From: Ruminococcus sp.
GTDB lineage: Bacteria; Bacillota; Clostridia; Oscillospirales; Ruminococcaceae
Direction: 5' to 3'
Length of the DNA stretch: 64,000 nucleotides
Assembly (NCBI GenBank): GCA_021201755.1
Contig: JAJQEI010000037.1
Coordinates: forward strand, 310,001-374,000
Position numbers and translations under genes: made by a program. Positions 29,365 through 38,719 of this stretch are shown piece by piece. Below the pieces are notes generated by a model. It was not told where the DNA came from, made no database searches, and saw only the letters and a list, made by a program, of their open reading frames with translations. How positions within the stretch are numbered: the stretch's first letter is position 1; each line of letters begins with the position of its first letter.

Positions 29365-30354
29365 TTAATTCTGTTTTTCGCCTATTTTCCTTTTTAAAAT
29401 GCGGACATCGCTGCCTACAAAGTGATGTACTGTGTAAGTAGAAAAAATGCGAGAAGTAATGCGCTCTTCATAAAGATGAGAAATATCGTTAAAATCGAAG
29501 TTAGAGCTGATAATGATTGGCTTGTGGCGGTTCATGCGTGTGTTAATGATATTATAGATCGTAGACTGATAAAATTGAGAGTGAAATTCCGTTCCCAAAT
29601 CATCTAAAATGAGTAAGTCGCAGGATAGAAGCAATTCTAATGTATCGGTTTCATTATGATCCTTGCCGAAGTGCTCCTTCTCTACATGTCGTAAAAAATT
29701 GATGACAGAATCGTATAAGACGTGAAAGCCTTTTTGTAGAACCTTGTTGGCGATGGCTAAAGATAAATGTGTTTTTCCAAGCCCTGTTTTTCCGTAGAAG
29801 AGAATACTTGGGGAAGAAAGGGAAAAATTATGCGCATATTCTTTACAGTAAAGGTAAATAGATTCCATAGCACGATAACAACTTTTTCCACTTTCTGTCT
29901 GGATTCCTTGATAATAATTTAGTGAAAAAGAGGAAAAGTCGCTAGTCAGAAATTGTACGCTTTTGTTTAACTCTTCTGTTGCTAGCTTAGCACATAAATT
30001 TGTCAGGCAGCTGCAATAAGCGTTATTAGAATAACCGGTGTCTTGGCATTTTTCACAAGTATAATGAATTTTCAGATAATCAGTAGGATATCCATTTTGC
30101 ACCAAGAGCTGTTGTACCATTTCTTGCGCTTGTTCATTTCGTTGTTGTAGTGATGCGACTTTTTTTTCTACATTTACGCCATTTTGAATCATTTGAAATA
30201 GCTCTCGACTCGTACGGAATAGTTGACGGTTAATTTCAACAATTTCTGGGATTCTATCTTCGATTTCTTGAATGCGTTCTTGTTGATCGTTTTGCGCAGT
30301 GCAGCGTCGATTGGAAATAATTTGCATAGCACGTTCTAGATGCGTTTCATTCAT
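29365..30354 (-). CDS. dnaC: DnaC-like replicative helicase loader
   Basis: AAA+ protein of 329 residues that loads DnaB helicase at the origin and restart sites. The N-terminal helical region holds a Cys cluster (CEKCQDTGY...CSC) resembling a zinc-binding site. The ATPase core has Walker A GKTGLGKTHL and Walker B LLILDDLGTE, with sensor ISSNF and arginine finger ERITSRI. AAGGAGA precedes the ATG. The gene follows dnaD by 21 bases, so they are probably one operon. The B. subtilis functional equivalent is named DnaI. Intact. Confidence 0.9.
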   Translation of the reverse strand: MNETHLERAMQIISNRRCTAQNDQQERIQEIEDRIPEIVEINRQLFRTSRELFQMIQNGVNVEKKVASLQQRNEQAQEMVQQLLVQNGYPTDYLKIHYTCEKCQDTGYSNNAYCSCLTNLCAKLATEELNKSVQFLTSDFSSFSLNYYQGIQTESGKSCYRAMESIYLYCKEYAHNFSLSSPSILFYGKTGLGKTHLSLAIANKVLQKGFHVLYDSVINFLRHVEKEHFGKDHNETDTLELLLSCDLLILDDLGTEFHSQFYQSTIYNIINTRMNRHKPIIISSNFDFNDISHLYEERITSRIFSTYTVHHFVGSDVRILKRKIGEKQN

Positions 30355-30375
30355 AGTCGTCTCTCCTTATTTCAA

Positions 30376-31497
30376 TTATTCATCAATATTGTAGATGAAC
30401 GAGCGATAATCGTCTGCGTGTTCACTTTCTGGAATGACTTGTTTGTCACTGTACCGTTTCGATTTGGAGACAGCGTTAGCATGACTTACTGGCGGTTGGT
30501 CTTTGGTATCTACATCTTCTCGAGTCTGATAACCGGCTTGTACCCAACGTGTTAAAATTTTATTCAAATATTCAAAGGATAGCTTGTTGTTTTCGGTGCC
30601 TTCCAACGTTTTTTCGTAAGCGTATGTGATTAGCTCCATTGGAATATTTTGATCTTGCCATTGGTTGATATAATCTTGCTGTTTCGGAGTTGGACGACGC
30701 TGCATTTCAAAAAGTTTTTGAATTTTTCCGGTAAAACTGCGTCGATGTTCCATATCGTTAATTGCTTCTGTCACTTGAGATAGTGTTTGCAAGCCGTCAT
30801 TCCACCAAGCAATGATGATAGATTCTGCATAAGACACGCTGCACTTATCAATAGATTTACAATAGAGCAGTACAGTTAAAATAATATCGCTGCCGATATT
30901 ATAATAGTCGTGCATCCAAATTAAAGCTTTCTGCTCTACGTGTCGCAGAGGACGCCCCATTTGTTGTTCTGACATACAGAAGAGATTTTTTAAATCCTCT
31001 GATTTCTCTAGCGCAGCGGCGATTTCTGTAGGGGACAGTTCCCCATTTTTTGCACTGGAAAGGGGCGTGGCATATTCCTTTTTTGAAATATGTGTCTTTT
31101 TTTCATTAGATTCTGTTGATTTTGAAGGAATCTCCTCAGCTTTTGCAGTAGATGATGTGTTTAATGGCGGAGCGTACTCCTGGTCATTTGCAGGATTGTG
31201 ATCCGGCTGCGGTTTGTCATCAACTGGATGTTGTTCTGCTTGATTCTTGTAGACAACAGATACGGGTGCAAAAAGATCTGTCTGCTGCCAAAATAAGACA
31301 GATTCTTCTGCTAGTTCCGTTGGAATTGAAAGTGCTCGTGCAACTGTTTCTGTTTGAAGTGGCTCACCGCTGTGGCGAAGTAAGTAGAGCAAAACTTTTA
31401 ATTGAGAAGGTGTTGCCAGTTTTAAATATTGGTCTACAACAATATTAGGTACGCCAAACATCTGCCCAAAACCAGAGTTATGTATCGTAAGATCCAC
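30376..31497 (-). CDS. dnaD: DnaD-domain primosome protein
   Basis: The start GTG (31495-31497) is chosen over an earlier ATG because GAAGGAGG lies 7 bases upstream and the protein then begins with a compact wHTH-like N-terminal domain (VDQYLKLATPSQLKVLLYLL). A low-complexity linker and two DnaB_2/DnaD C-terminal domains follow, ending in the typical YxxxILxxW pattern (FEYLNKILTRWVQAGY). It acts with DnaC/DnaI in replication initiation and restart. 373 residues, intact. Co-transcribed with dnaC. Confidence 0.88.
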   Translation of the reverse strand: MDLTIHNSGFGQMFGVPNIVVDQYLKLATPSQLKVLLYLLRHSGEPLQTETVARALSIPTELAEESVLFWQQTDLFAPVSVVYKNQAEQHPVDDKPQPDHNPANDQEYAPPLNTSSTAKAEEIPSKSTESNEKKTHISKKEYATPLSSAKNGELSPTEIAAALEKSEDLKNLFCMSEQQMGRPLRHVEQKALIWMHDYYNIGSDIILTVLLYCKSIDKCSVSYAESIIIAWWNDGLQTLSQVTEAINDMEHRRSFTGKIQKLFEMQRRPTPKQQDYINQWQDQNIPMELITYAYEKTLEGTENNKLSFEYLNKILTRWVQAGYQTREDVDTKDQPPVSHANAVSKSKRYSDKQVIPESEHADDYRSFIYNIDE

Positions 31498-31544
31498 GAA
31501 TATGCCTCCTTCAAAAATTTTTTGAAAAAATTTGAAAAAAGTAC

Positions 31545-31573
31545 TTGACAAACGAAAAAGAATGTGCAATAAT
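31545..31573 (+). promoter_or_regulatory. Promoter of tRNA-Leu
   Basis: TTGACA (31545-31550), 17-base spacer, AATAAT (31568-31573), then tRNA 15 bases downstream. It lies in the divergent gap upstream of dnaD. Confidence 0.75.
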
Positions 31574-31587
31574 ATATATTGTCAGTC

Positions 31588-31674
31588 GTCGATGTGTCGG
31601 AATTGGCAGACGAGACAGACTCAAAATCTGTTGCAGGCAACTGCGTGTGGGTTCAAGTCCCACCATCGGCACCA
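31588..31674 (+). tRNA. tRNA-Leu, anticodon CAA
   Basis: The acceptor stem GTCGATG pairs with CATCGGC (one G-U). The anticodon stem is ACAGA/TCTGT with loop CTCAAAA, giving anticodon CAA. A long variable arm (class II, as in Leu) and a T arm GTGGG-TTCAAGT-CCCAC are present, and the CCA end is encoded. Confidence 0.95.
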
Positions 31675-31768
31675 AGTGTTCAGTGATTTTACTGGACGCT
31701 TTTTCTATTGCATCATAACATAGTTAAAATAATACTTATGTGATACAACGAGTAAAAATGCAATGAGA

Positions 31769-31805
31769 TAAAAAAACACCTGTGCCACAACATACAGCAC
31801 AGGCG
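31769..31805 (-). terminator. Terminator downstream of tRNA-Arg (minus strand)
   Basis: On the minus strand CGCCTGTGC pairs with GCACAGGTG around an 11-base loop and is followed by a run of T. It lies about 25 bases after the 3' end of tRNA-Arg. Confidence 0.85.
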
Positions 31806-31829
31806 TCATTTACACGTCTATCTATAAAA

Positions 31830-31906
31830 TGGCGTGCCCAGAGGGATTCGAACCCCCGACCTACTGGTTCGTAGCCAATCACTCTATCCAGCTGAGCTAT
31901 GGGCAC
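31830..31906 (-). tRNA. tRNA-Arg, anticodon ACG
   Basis: The acceptor GTGCCCA pairs with TGGGCAC. The anticodon stem is ATTGG/CCAGT with loop CTACGAA, giving anticodon ACG. The T arm is GGGGGTTCGAATCCC-like, and the CCA end is encoded. Confidence 0.95.
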
Positions 31907-32016
31907 ATGAAAAAATAATAGGGAAAACAGTGTATTATTGCGATTTCATCAAAAAAATCGACTGATTTAAAAATGCATTGTGTAAGAAATCGCCTGATTG
32001 TCTCACAACGTTTATT

Positions 32017-32045
32017 ATTATAGCATAAAGAAAATCATTTGTCAA
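32017..32045 (-). promoter_or_regulatory. Consensus promoter of tRNA-Arg
   Basis: On the minus strand, TTGACA (32040-32045), 17 bases, TATAAT (32017-32022): a full consensus. The gap 31907-32255 otherwise holds a leader of about 100 nt for tRNA-Arg and the tepA promoter; no further gene is seen in it. Confidence 0.9.
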
Positions 32046-32132
32046 GCCTTTTTTGCAATTTTTTTGAAAAATTTTTTCGAGATATATTCGAGGCGTAATT
32101 TTGTATAAATTTGAGAGAGATTGATTTTAATC

Positions 32133-32161
32133 TTGACCTTTTCAAAGAAGTATGTTATAAT
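32133..32161 (+). promoter_or_regulatory. Promoter of tepA-ftsK
   Basis: TTGACC (32133-32138), 17 bases, TATAAT (32156-32161), about 95 bases upstream of the tepA ATG. Confidence 0.8.
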
Positions 32162-32255
32162 ACATAATATGTAATCGTAGTATATCTTGTCACTGAAAGG
32201 GCAAACTGTTCTTATATCATATGTAATTTTTATTATGAAAGGAACAGAAAATATT

Positions 32256-32978
32256 ATGTCGAAACAAGAGAAAAAATCTACGAAATCTAAAACCTCTGAG
32301 CAGTTGGATCAAGCACAAATGGTAGAGGAAACCGGTCAAGTACGTTCGCAAAATGCGAAGCATTTGATTCATTGCTTGACTGTGATTAGTCAAATCGAGG
32401 GGCATACTATCTTGCTGGAAGACACCAAAACAACGAAATATGAGCATATTTTACCGGCACTGATTGCTATTGAGCAGGACAGAAGCATAGAAGGCTTGTT
32501 GATTCTATTGAACACCATGGGTGGTGATGTGGAAGCGGGTCTCGCAATTGCTGAAATGATTGACGGTATGGAGACGCCTACGGTATCATTGGTTTTAGGC
32601 GATAGGCATTCCATTGGTATTCCATTGGCAGTCAGTGCAGATACTTCGATGATTGTTCCTTCGGCATCTATGACGCTTCATCCAGTGCGTACGAATGGCA
32701 TGGTTTTAAGTGTACCGTAGACAATGGTGTATCTTTCTAAAATTCAAGACCGTGTCAATGATTTTATTTTGCACAATAGCCGTATTTCAGAGAAACAATT
32801 GGATCAAATGATGCGTAATACGTAAGAAATGACAACGGATATGGGAACTGTGCTTTCCGGAAAAGAAGCAGTTTCCTGTGGACTTATCGATCGACTTGGA
32901 AATATTCACGATGCAGTGGAAGAATTATACCATTTGATTGAAACAAAGCCACTTCGTTATACCGAATCCGAAACGTAG
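32256..32978 (+). pseudogene. tepA: TepA/ClpP-like serine protease gene with two internal stops
   Basis: A ClpP-fold protein of the TepA (YmfB) type found beside ftsK/spoIIIE in Firmicutes and linked to secretion and sporulation in Bacillus. Motifs: [38 protein letters not shown] with the serine region, [13 protein letters not shown], and the C-terminal GTVLSGKEAVSCGLIDRLGN. TAG at 32718-32720 (codon 155, SVP*TMVYL; Gln expected) and TAA at 32823-32825 (codon 190, RNT*EMTTDMG; Glu expected) interrupt it. The frame otherwise continues to TAG 32976-32978. The loop reads GDRHS where GGGHS is usual in this family. Confidence 0.85.
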
Positions 32979-33025
32979 TGGGAGAGTATAGATACAGAAT
33001 TATTTCAAAAGAAAGGGGTGCCGTT

Positions 33026-35512
33026 TTGGCACAAAAAGGAAAAAATACAAAAAGCAAAGCCTCTTCTACGCAAAAAGGCGGTGCTTCAAAAAAGACGAAT
33101 ACAGAAACGGACAAGGCGTTAGAAAAGCTGAAGCATCGGCAGGAGGGAAACACCAAATTTCAGTCAGTATTATTGTTTACAGCGGCAATTTTGTTTTTTC
33201 TACTCGCTTTTATTCAAGGTAGTGCAGGTTGGTATTGTTTACACCAATTTGTAAGAGGTGTGTTTGGCTTTTCAATTGTTATCGTTCCAATTATATTATT
33301 GTGGACGGCGTATTGCACAGAACGACATACACGTATGACGCTCTCAAAGCGATTGACTTTCGGCTTTTTGCTGACCGTTTTAGTTAGCAGTTTTATTCAG
33401 ATAATTTTTGTTGGTGATATTGCAAAAAAAGGCTTCTTTCGTGCAATCGTCTACTTATATAAAACAGCAGCAAAGAATGCGTTCCAATGTGGCGGTGTAA
33501 TTAGTGCTGTTTTGGCGTACCCATTAATAAAAATTTTAGATAAAACTGGTGCGAGAATTATCATTATCGTGCTACTATTTGTAGCGGTTATGTGGATGTT
33601 AGATTTGAGTATGCAACAGCTGTTCACTGGAATTTTCTTCCCATTCCGAAAATTACGAGATATTTGGCGAAATGAGCCGTCGGATGCAGAAGCGACATTA
33701 CCGGAAGAAACAATGCCGGAGGAGGAACGCCCGAGATTTCAAACGCTAAAAAAGTTTGCAGACTGGTTATTGGGTACGGAGATGGACGAAGAAACTTGGG
33801 AATCGGAAGAAACAGTGGCGGATCAATCGACAGAACCGGCAGATGTTACAGAGTTTGATGATTTGATTCATGATTATCAATCGAATTCACCGGAATATGG
33901 AAATGATTTTTTGGGATATGATATGAACGTAGATGTACCGTTGTTTCCAGAGGAAATTCCATCAACGGAAACATCTGTTCCAGCTGTGAAGCCGGTAGAA
34001 AGAGTACCGGAGCCACCTGCAATCCCTTATCAAATTCCACCGTTAGATTTTCTTCAGCCAGGTGTCAGTCGTGCGAAAGATCAAGCTGCGGAACAAGAAT
34101 TGAAGGATAATGCCAATATTTTGGTGGATACATTGAATAGCTTTGGCGTAACCGTTCGGATTACGGGAATTTCTCGAGGTCCATCGGTGACACGCTATGA
34201 AATTCAACCGGCGGCTGGTGTCAAGGTATCCAAAATCACCGGTCTTGCCGACGATATCGCACTATCCTTGGCGGCACAAGGCGTTCGAATTGAGGCACCG
34301 GTACCGGGAAAACCGGTGATTGGTATTGAGGTTCCCAATAGCCATAAAGATACCGTTTCATTACGGGAAATTCTAGAAAGTGATAGTTTTCAAAAGTCGA
34401 AGAGTAAATTGACTTTTTGTGTTGGACGAGACATTGCTGGAAATACAATTGTGGGAGACATTGCAAAGTTGCCGCACATGATTATCGCCGGTGCAACGGG
34501 ATCTGGAAAATCAGTTTGCACCAACTCAATTATTATGAGTTTGCTCTATCATGCTGCACCGGATGAGGTAAAATTAATCTTGATCGACCCCAAAATTGTT
34601 GAATTTACGGTCTATGAGGGAATTCCACATCTGCTGATACCAGTGGTTACAGACCCAAAGCAAGCAGCTGGAGCGTTAAATTGGGCAGTACAGGAAATGC
34701 AGCGACGGTATAATTTATTTGCTGAAAACAGCGTTCGTGACTTAGAAGATTATAATGCATTGGTATCTCAACCGGATAGCAGTTTAGAACTGATGCCACA
34801 AATTGTTGTAATTATCGATGAGCTGGCTGATTTGATGATGACGACCTCGAAAGAAGTAGAGGATGCAATCTGTCGTCTGGCGCAAAAGGCGAGAGCTGCC
34901 GGAATGCATTTGATTATCGCAACCCAGCGACCTACTACGGATATTATCACTGGTTTGATTAAAGCAAATATTCCCAGTCGTATTGCACTATCGGTTATGT
35001 CTCAAGTGGATTCCAGAACAATTCTAGACAGTGGTGGTGCTGAAAAGCTGCTCGGTCATGGTGATATGCTGTATTTACCAAATGGAAAAATTAAGCCAAT
35101 TCGTGTACAGGGTTGTTTTACATCGACAAAAGAAATCGAAAAAGCAGTTGATTTTATCAAGGAACAGAGTCAGACACAGTATAATAATGAAGTTATGGAA
35201 CAGGTAGAGCAAAATATTCCTATCATCAAGGCGGAACAAAAAGAGCAGAAGGCGACAGCAGATTCCATGCAGCCGGAGCCGGGCAGCGATGAGGAAGTTT
35301 TAGAGCGTGCTATCGAATTTGTTGTTGAAGCTGGACAGGCATCTACGTCTTCGCTGCAGCGGCGTTTGAAGCTGGGTTATGCCCGTGCTGCGAGAATGAT
35401 GGACGAATTGGAGCAGCTAGGTATTATTGGTCCGTATGAGGGCGCAAAACCACGAAAAGTCTTGATGACAAAAGAACAATTGGCAGAACGAAAACTTCGT
35501 AGATTGCCATAA
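33026..35512 (+). CDS. ftsK/spoIIIE: FtsK/SpoIIIE DNA translocase
   Basis: Septum-anchored motor that pumps chromosomal DNA through the closing division or sporulation septum. The start TTG at 33026 is chosen because GAAAGGGG lies 7 bases upstream; a GTG at 32978 overlapping the tepA stop is also possible. About 829 residues. Four membrane segments near the N-terminus, an acidic linker, then the motor with Walker A GATGSGKS, Walker B QIVVIIDELADLM, and the C-terminal gamma winged helix (ASTSSLQRRLKLGYARAARM). Intact. Follows broken tepA in the same transcript. Confidence 0.94.
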   Translation: MAQKGKNTKSKASSTQKGGASKKTNTETDKALEKLKHRQEGNTKFQSVLLFTAAILFFLLAFIQGSAGWYCLHQFVRGVFGFSIVIVPIILLWTAYCTERHTRMTLSKRLTFGFLLTVLVSSFIQIIFVGDIAKKGFFRAIVYLYKTAAKNAFQCGGVISAVLAYPLIKILDKTGARIIIIVLLFVAVMWMLDLSMQQLFTGIFFPFRKLRDIWRNEPSDAEATLPEETMPEEERPRFQTLKKFADWLLGTEMDEETWESEETVADQSTEPADVTEFDDLIHDYQSNSPEYGNDFLGYDMNVDVPLFPEEIPSTETSVPAVKPVERVPEPPAIPYQIPPLDFLQPGVSRAKDQAAEQELKDNANILVDTLNSFGVTVRITGISRGPSVTRYEIQPAAGVKVSKITGLADDIALSLAAQGVRIEAPVPGKPVIGIEVPNSHKDTVSLREILESDSFQKSKSKLTFCVGRDIAGNTIVGDIAKLPHMIIAGATGSGKSVCTNSIIMSLLYHAAPDEVKLILIDPKIVEFTVYEGIPHLLIPVVTDPKQAAGALNWAVQEMQRRYNLFAENSVRDLEDYNALVSQPDSSLELMPQIVVIIDELADLMMTTSKEVEDAICRLAQKARAAGMHLIIATQRPTTDIITGLIKANIPSRIALSVMSQVDSRTILDSGGAEKLLGHGDMLYLPNGKIKPIRVQGCFTSTKEIEKAVDFIKEQSQTQYNNEVMEQVEQNIPIIKAEQKEQKATADSMQPEPGSDEEVLERAIEFVVEAGQASTSSLQRRLKLGYARAARMMDELEQLGIIGPYEGAKPRKVLMTKEQLAERKLRRLP

Positions 35513-35540
35513 AGGCTATAACTATATAGGGGGCGAGTAA

Positions 35541-36482
35541 ATGAAAAGACAGCACATTTGCAAGATTATGACATCATTGTTGCTCGTATGCAGCATGACG
35601 CTGTTTTCAGGATGCGCTATGGATGACGCAGAAAATTGGCTGACTGATGCCATTCGTCAAGCTTTTGGTGGCGGTGACAACGATAACGAAGGTACAAGCT
35701 GTACAGTTTATTTTCTCGATGTGGGACAAGGCGACAGTACGTTGATTATAACGGACAGCGCATCCATTTTAATTGACGCTGGAGAGCAAAGCGCAGGTGA
35801 TGATGTCTTGGCGGATTTACAGCAATACGGCGTAGAAACGTTGGATTGGATTATTTGCACCCATCCACATGCAGATCACATTGGTGGTTTTTCGATATTG
35901 TTGGATTATGCGGCAGATTATTCGGATTTGACCATTGAAAATGCAATGATGCCAGACTTGCTGGATAGCATGATTCCTACGACACAGACGTATGAAAATT
36001 TTTTAGATGGAATTGAAAAAAATGATATTTCCATTACTACAGCAGAGGAAATGACGTTGGATTTAGGTAGTGCATCTTTGCAAATTATTCCATCTCCAGG
36101 TACAGATTATAGTTCACTGAACGATTACTCCATTTGTGCTTATTTGACTTGCGGTGAAACAAGCTTTTTCTTTACGGGTGATGCTTCTGAACCGGAAGAA
36201 ACGAACTTATTAGAAGCTGGACAGGTACAATCGGTGGATGTGTTAAAGGTAGGACATCATGGCAGCAAGGAGTCATCAACAGAAGCTTTTTTGGGTGCAA
36301 TGCAACCGTCTTATGCGGTAATTTCTTGTGAAGCCGACAACTCTTATGGACATCCAACAAGCGAAGCATTAGAGCGATTGGAAGTTTACTGCGGTACGCA
36401 AATTTGGAGAACCGACAAAGATGGCACGGTAGAAATCACATCTGATGGAGAAACACTGACTGTGACTACAGAGAAAGGATAA
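35541..36482 (+). CDS. ComEC-type metallo-beta-lactamase-fold lipoprotein
   Basis: A lipoprotein signal with lipobox FSGC is followed by a beta-lactamase-fold hydrolase similar to the C-terminal domain of ComEC. VYFLDVGQGDSTLII, the metal motif THPHADHIGG, FFFTGDAS and VGHHGSKES are seen. 313 residues. The anchored extracellular location suggests cleavage of nucleic acid or another phosphoester outside the cell. It is 3 bases from the following DUF3006 gene, a pairing common in Clostridia. Intact. The real substrate is unknown. Confidence 0.88.
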   Translation: MKRQHICKIMTSLLLVCSMTLFSGCAMDDAENWLTDAIRQAFGGGDNDNEGTSCTVYFLDVGQGDSTLIITDSASILIDAGEQSAGDDVLADLQQYGVETLDWIICTHPHADHIGGFSILLDYAADYSDLTIENAMMPDLLDSMIPTTQTYENFLDGIEKNDISITTAEEMTLDLGSASLQIIPSPGTDYSSLNDYSICAYLTCGETSFFFTGDASEPEETNLLEAGQVQSVDVLKVGHHGSKESSTEAFLGAMQPSYAVISCEADNSYGHPTSEALERLEVYCGTQIWRTDKDGTVEITSDGETLTVTTEKG

Positions 36483-36485
36483 ACG

Positions 36486-36695
36486 ATGGTTGTTTTAGAA
36501 CGCTTTGAGGGCGATATAGCAGTTTTAGAGACGGACAGTGGAATGCAGGATATTTCACGAAAAGAACTTCCCTTGGAAGTAAAAGAAGGGGACATTTTAG
36601 TACTGACGAGTCGTGGGTATTGCGTAGATAACAATGCAACGCAGGCGAGACGAGCAAAGCTGCTCGCAAGGACAAGAAAACTTAAGAAAAAATAA
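36486..36695 (+). CDS. DUF3006 small protein
   Basis: A 69-residue protein with the DUF3006 pattern: VLERFEGDIAVLETDSGM, then ELPLEVKEGDILVL, and a basic C-terminus ending RTRKLKKK. The compact beta-barrel-like N-terminal half and basic tail would fit nucleic acid binding, but no function is known. It directly follows the ComEC-like gene and may share its transcript. Confidence 0.8.
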   Translation: MVVLERFEGDIAVLETDSGMQDISRKELPLEVKEGDILVLTSRGYCVDNNATQARRAKLLARTRKLKKK

Positions 36696-36735
36696 AACGA
36701 GTTAGAGCTTGGATAAAAACAAGCGGAAAGGAATT

Positions 36736-37971
36736 ATGGATATTGACCATTTATGTATCGGTGGAGGACCGGCAGGAATCTTTGCTGCATTGACAGCCGC
36801 CGATGTTGGAAAACACTGTGCGATTTTAGAAGCAAACGAACAGCTGGGACGGAAATTGCGTATTACCGGAAAAGGACGCTGCAATTTGACGAACAATTGC
36901 GATCGGGATACTTTTTTTACAAATATTCCCGGAAACGGGAAGTTTCTCTATAGTGCATTTTCTCGATGCACACCACAGAATGTAATGGATTTTTTTGAAT
37001 CACATAGAGTGCCTTTGAAAACAGAAAGAGGAAATCGAGTGTTTCCAATGTCTAATCGTGCGGAAGATATTGTTGTGACACTGCAAAAGTGTGTGCGAAA
37101 AGCTGGTATTCCAGTTATTCGAGGCAGAGCAAAGTCTTTGATAATCGAGGATGGTTGCTGTGTAGGGATACGCCTTACAGACGGTGGAGAAGTACGAGCT
37201 GGGACAACGCTGATTGCGACTGGCGGCTTGTCTTATCCCAAGACGGGCTCTTGTGGAGACGGTTACCGTTTTGCGATGCAAGCCGGACACACAATTGTTT
37301 CACCGCAGCCATCCCTTGTACCTTTAGTGACAAAGGAGACATGGTGTCGTGATGCTATAGGACTTTCTCTACGGAACGTGACGCTGCGGCTTTATTTCGG
37401 AGAGAAGTGTATATTTGAAGAATTGGGTGAAATGCTGTTTACCCATTTTGGCGTATCTGGACCGCTGGTACTTAGTGCCAGTGCATATATGCGAAAGGGT
37501 GACCCAATGCAATATCACTTAGAAATTGATTTGAAACCGGGATTGCATTCGGAAAAATTGGATCGGCGAATACAGCGGGACTTGCGGGAAAATCAGAACC
37601 GAGATATCGGAAATGTTTTGCGGAAGCTGTTGCCGGCGAGGCTGATTTTGCCAGTGTTGCGAGAATGTCAAATTGCACCGGATACCAAAGCTAACAGTGT
37701 TACTCGTGTACAACGACAGCATCTAGGCGATTTTCTGAAAGCTGTTCCCCTGCATATTCGTGGGTTTCGTCCTATCGATGAAGCAATTGTCACACGAGGC
37801 GGTGTATCAGTTCAAGAAATTAATGCCAAAACTATGGAATCCAAACAGTGTAAAAATCTCTATTTTGCAGGTGAGGTTTTGGATGTGGACGGTTTCACCG
37901 GTGGCTTTAATTTACAAATTGCTTTTTCTACCGGTTACAGTGCTGGCATTGGAATGGCAGGAATACTCTGA
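36736..37971 (+). CDS. BaiN/RdsA-like NAD(P)/FAD-dependent oxidoreductase (HI0933 family)
   Basis: Flavoprotein of 411 residues from the ATG at 36736 (GGAAAGGA upstream, short spacing). A TTG at 36709 would add nine residues. FAD Rossmann motif CIGGGPAGIFAAL, GKGRCNLTNN, TERGNRVFPMSNRAEDIV, GDGYRFAMQAGH, and the C-terminal GEVLDVDGFTGGFNLQIAF are hallmark features of the HI0933 family. In gut bacteria some members reduce bile-acid intermediates; there is no sign that this one does. It is the head of a conserved cluster with cmk, plsC and ispH-rpsA. Intact. Confidence 0.9.
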   Translation: MDIDHLCIGGGPAGIFAALTAADVGKHCAILEANEQLGRKLRITGKGRCNLTNNCDRDTFFTNIPGNGKFLYSAFSRCTPQNVMDFFESHRVPLKTERGNRVFPMSNRAEDIVVTLQKCVRKAGIPVIRGRAKSLIIEDGCCVGIRLTDGGEVRAGTTLIATGGLSYPKTGSCGDGYRFAMQAGHTIVSPQPSLVPLVTKETWCRDAIGLSLRNVTLRLYFGEKCIFEELGEMLFTHFGVSGPLVLSASAYMRKGDPMQYHLEIDLKPGLHSEKLDRRIQRDLRENQNRDIGNVLRKLLPARLILPVLRECQIAPDTKANSVTRVQRQHLGDFLKAVPLHIRGFRPIDEAIVTRGGVSVQEINAKTMESKQCKNLYFAGEVLDVDGFTGGFNLQIAFSTGYSAGIGMAGIL

Positions 37972-38033
37972 TACCGTAGTCGGAAATGATTAAAAATATG
38001 ATGACCAATACATAAAGGAGTAGAAACAGCTTT

Positions 38034-38699
38034 ATGAAAACACTAAAAATCGCCATTGATGGTCCTGCGGGAGCGGGAAAAAGTAGTATTGCCAAAGAAG
38101 TGGCATCTGAACTCGGTTTTATTTACGTAGATACTGGTGCACTTTATCGGACAGTGGCATTATATGCCAGTCGATTTGACAATCGGGAGTCTTTTTTGCG
38201 AAAGCTAGAACATTGTGACGTAGAATTGAAATATCTAGGTGGTACACAGCGTGTATTTTTAGATGGAGAAGACGTGACGGATGAAATTCGTACGTCGGAA
38301 ATTTCGATGCGTTCTTCAGAAATTTCAGCATTGCCGGAGGTACGGGCGTATTTGTCGGAAAAGCAACGGGAAATTGCTCGAGAAAATAATGTTATTATGG
38401 ATGGCAGAGATATTGGAACAGTGGTTTTGCCGGATGCCGACTTGAAAGTTTATTTGACTGCCTCTGTGGAGGAGCGTGCTAGTCGAAGATACTTGGAACT
38501 GGAAGGCAAACAGGATGCCCCAACGTACGAGCAAATCTTAGAGGATATTCGTCAGCGAGATTATCAGGACACACATCGAAAAGTATCACCTTTGAAACAG
38601 GCAAAGGATGCGGTATTGCTGGATACAACAACCATGGGTTTCCACGAAGTGTGCAAAGCTCTGGAGGATTTGATCGAGGAACGGCTAGAGTTGGAATAA
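38034..38699 (+). CDS. cmk: Cytidylate kinase
   Basis: Phosphorylates CMP and dCMP using ATP. 221 residues. P-loop IDGPAGAGKSSIAK, DTGALYRT, NVIMDGRDIGTVVLPDADLK and RQRDYQDTHRKVSPLKQ are standard. AAAGGAG is upstream. Intact; the neighbours (BaiN-like, plsC, ispH-rpsA) match the usual order in Clostridia. Confidence 0.97.
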   Translation: MKTLKIAIDGPAGAGKSSIAKEVASELGFIYVDTGALYRTVALYASRFDNRESFLRKLEHCDVELKYLGGTQRVFLDGEDVTDEIRTSEISMRSSEISALPEVRAYLSEKQREIARENNVIMDGRDIGTVVLPDADLKVYLTASVEERASRRYLELEGKQDAPTYEQILEDIRQRDYQDTHRKVSPLKQAKDAVLLDTTTMGFHEVCKALEDLIEERLELE

Positions 38700-38719
38700 C
38701 TTGACAGGAGACGGATACA

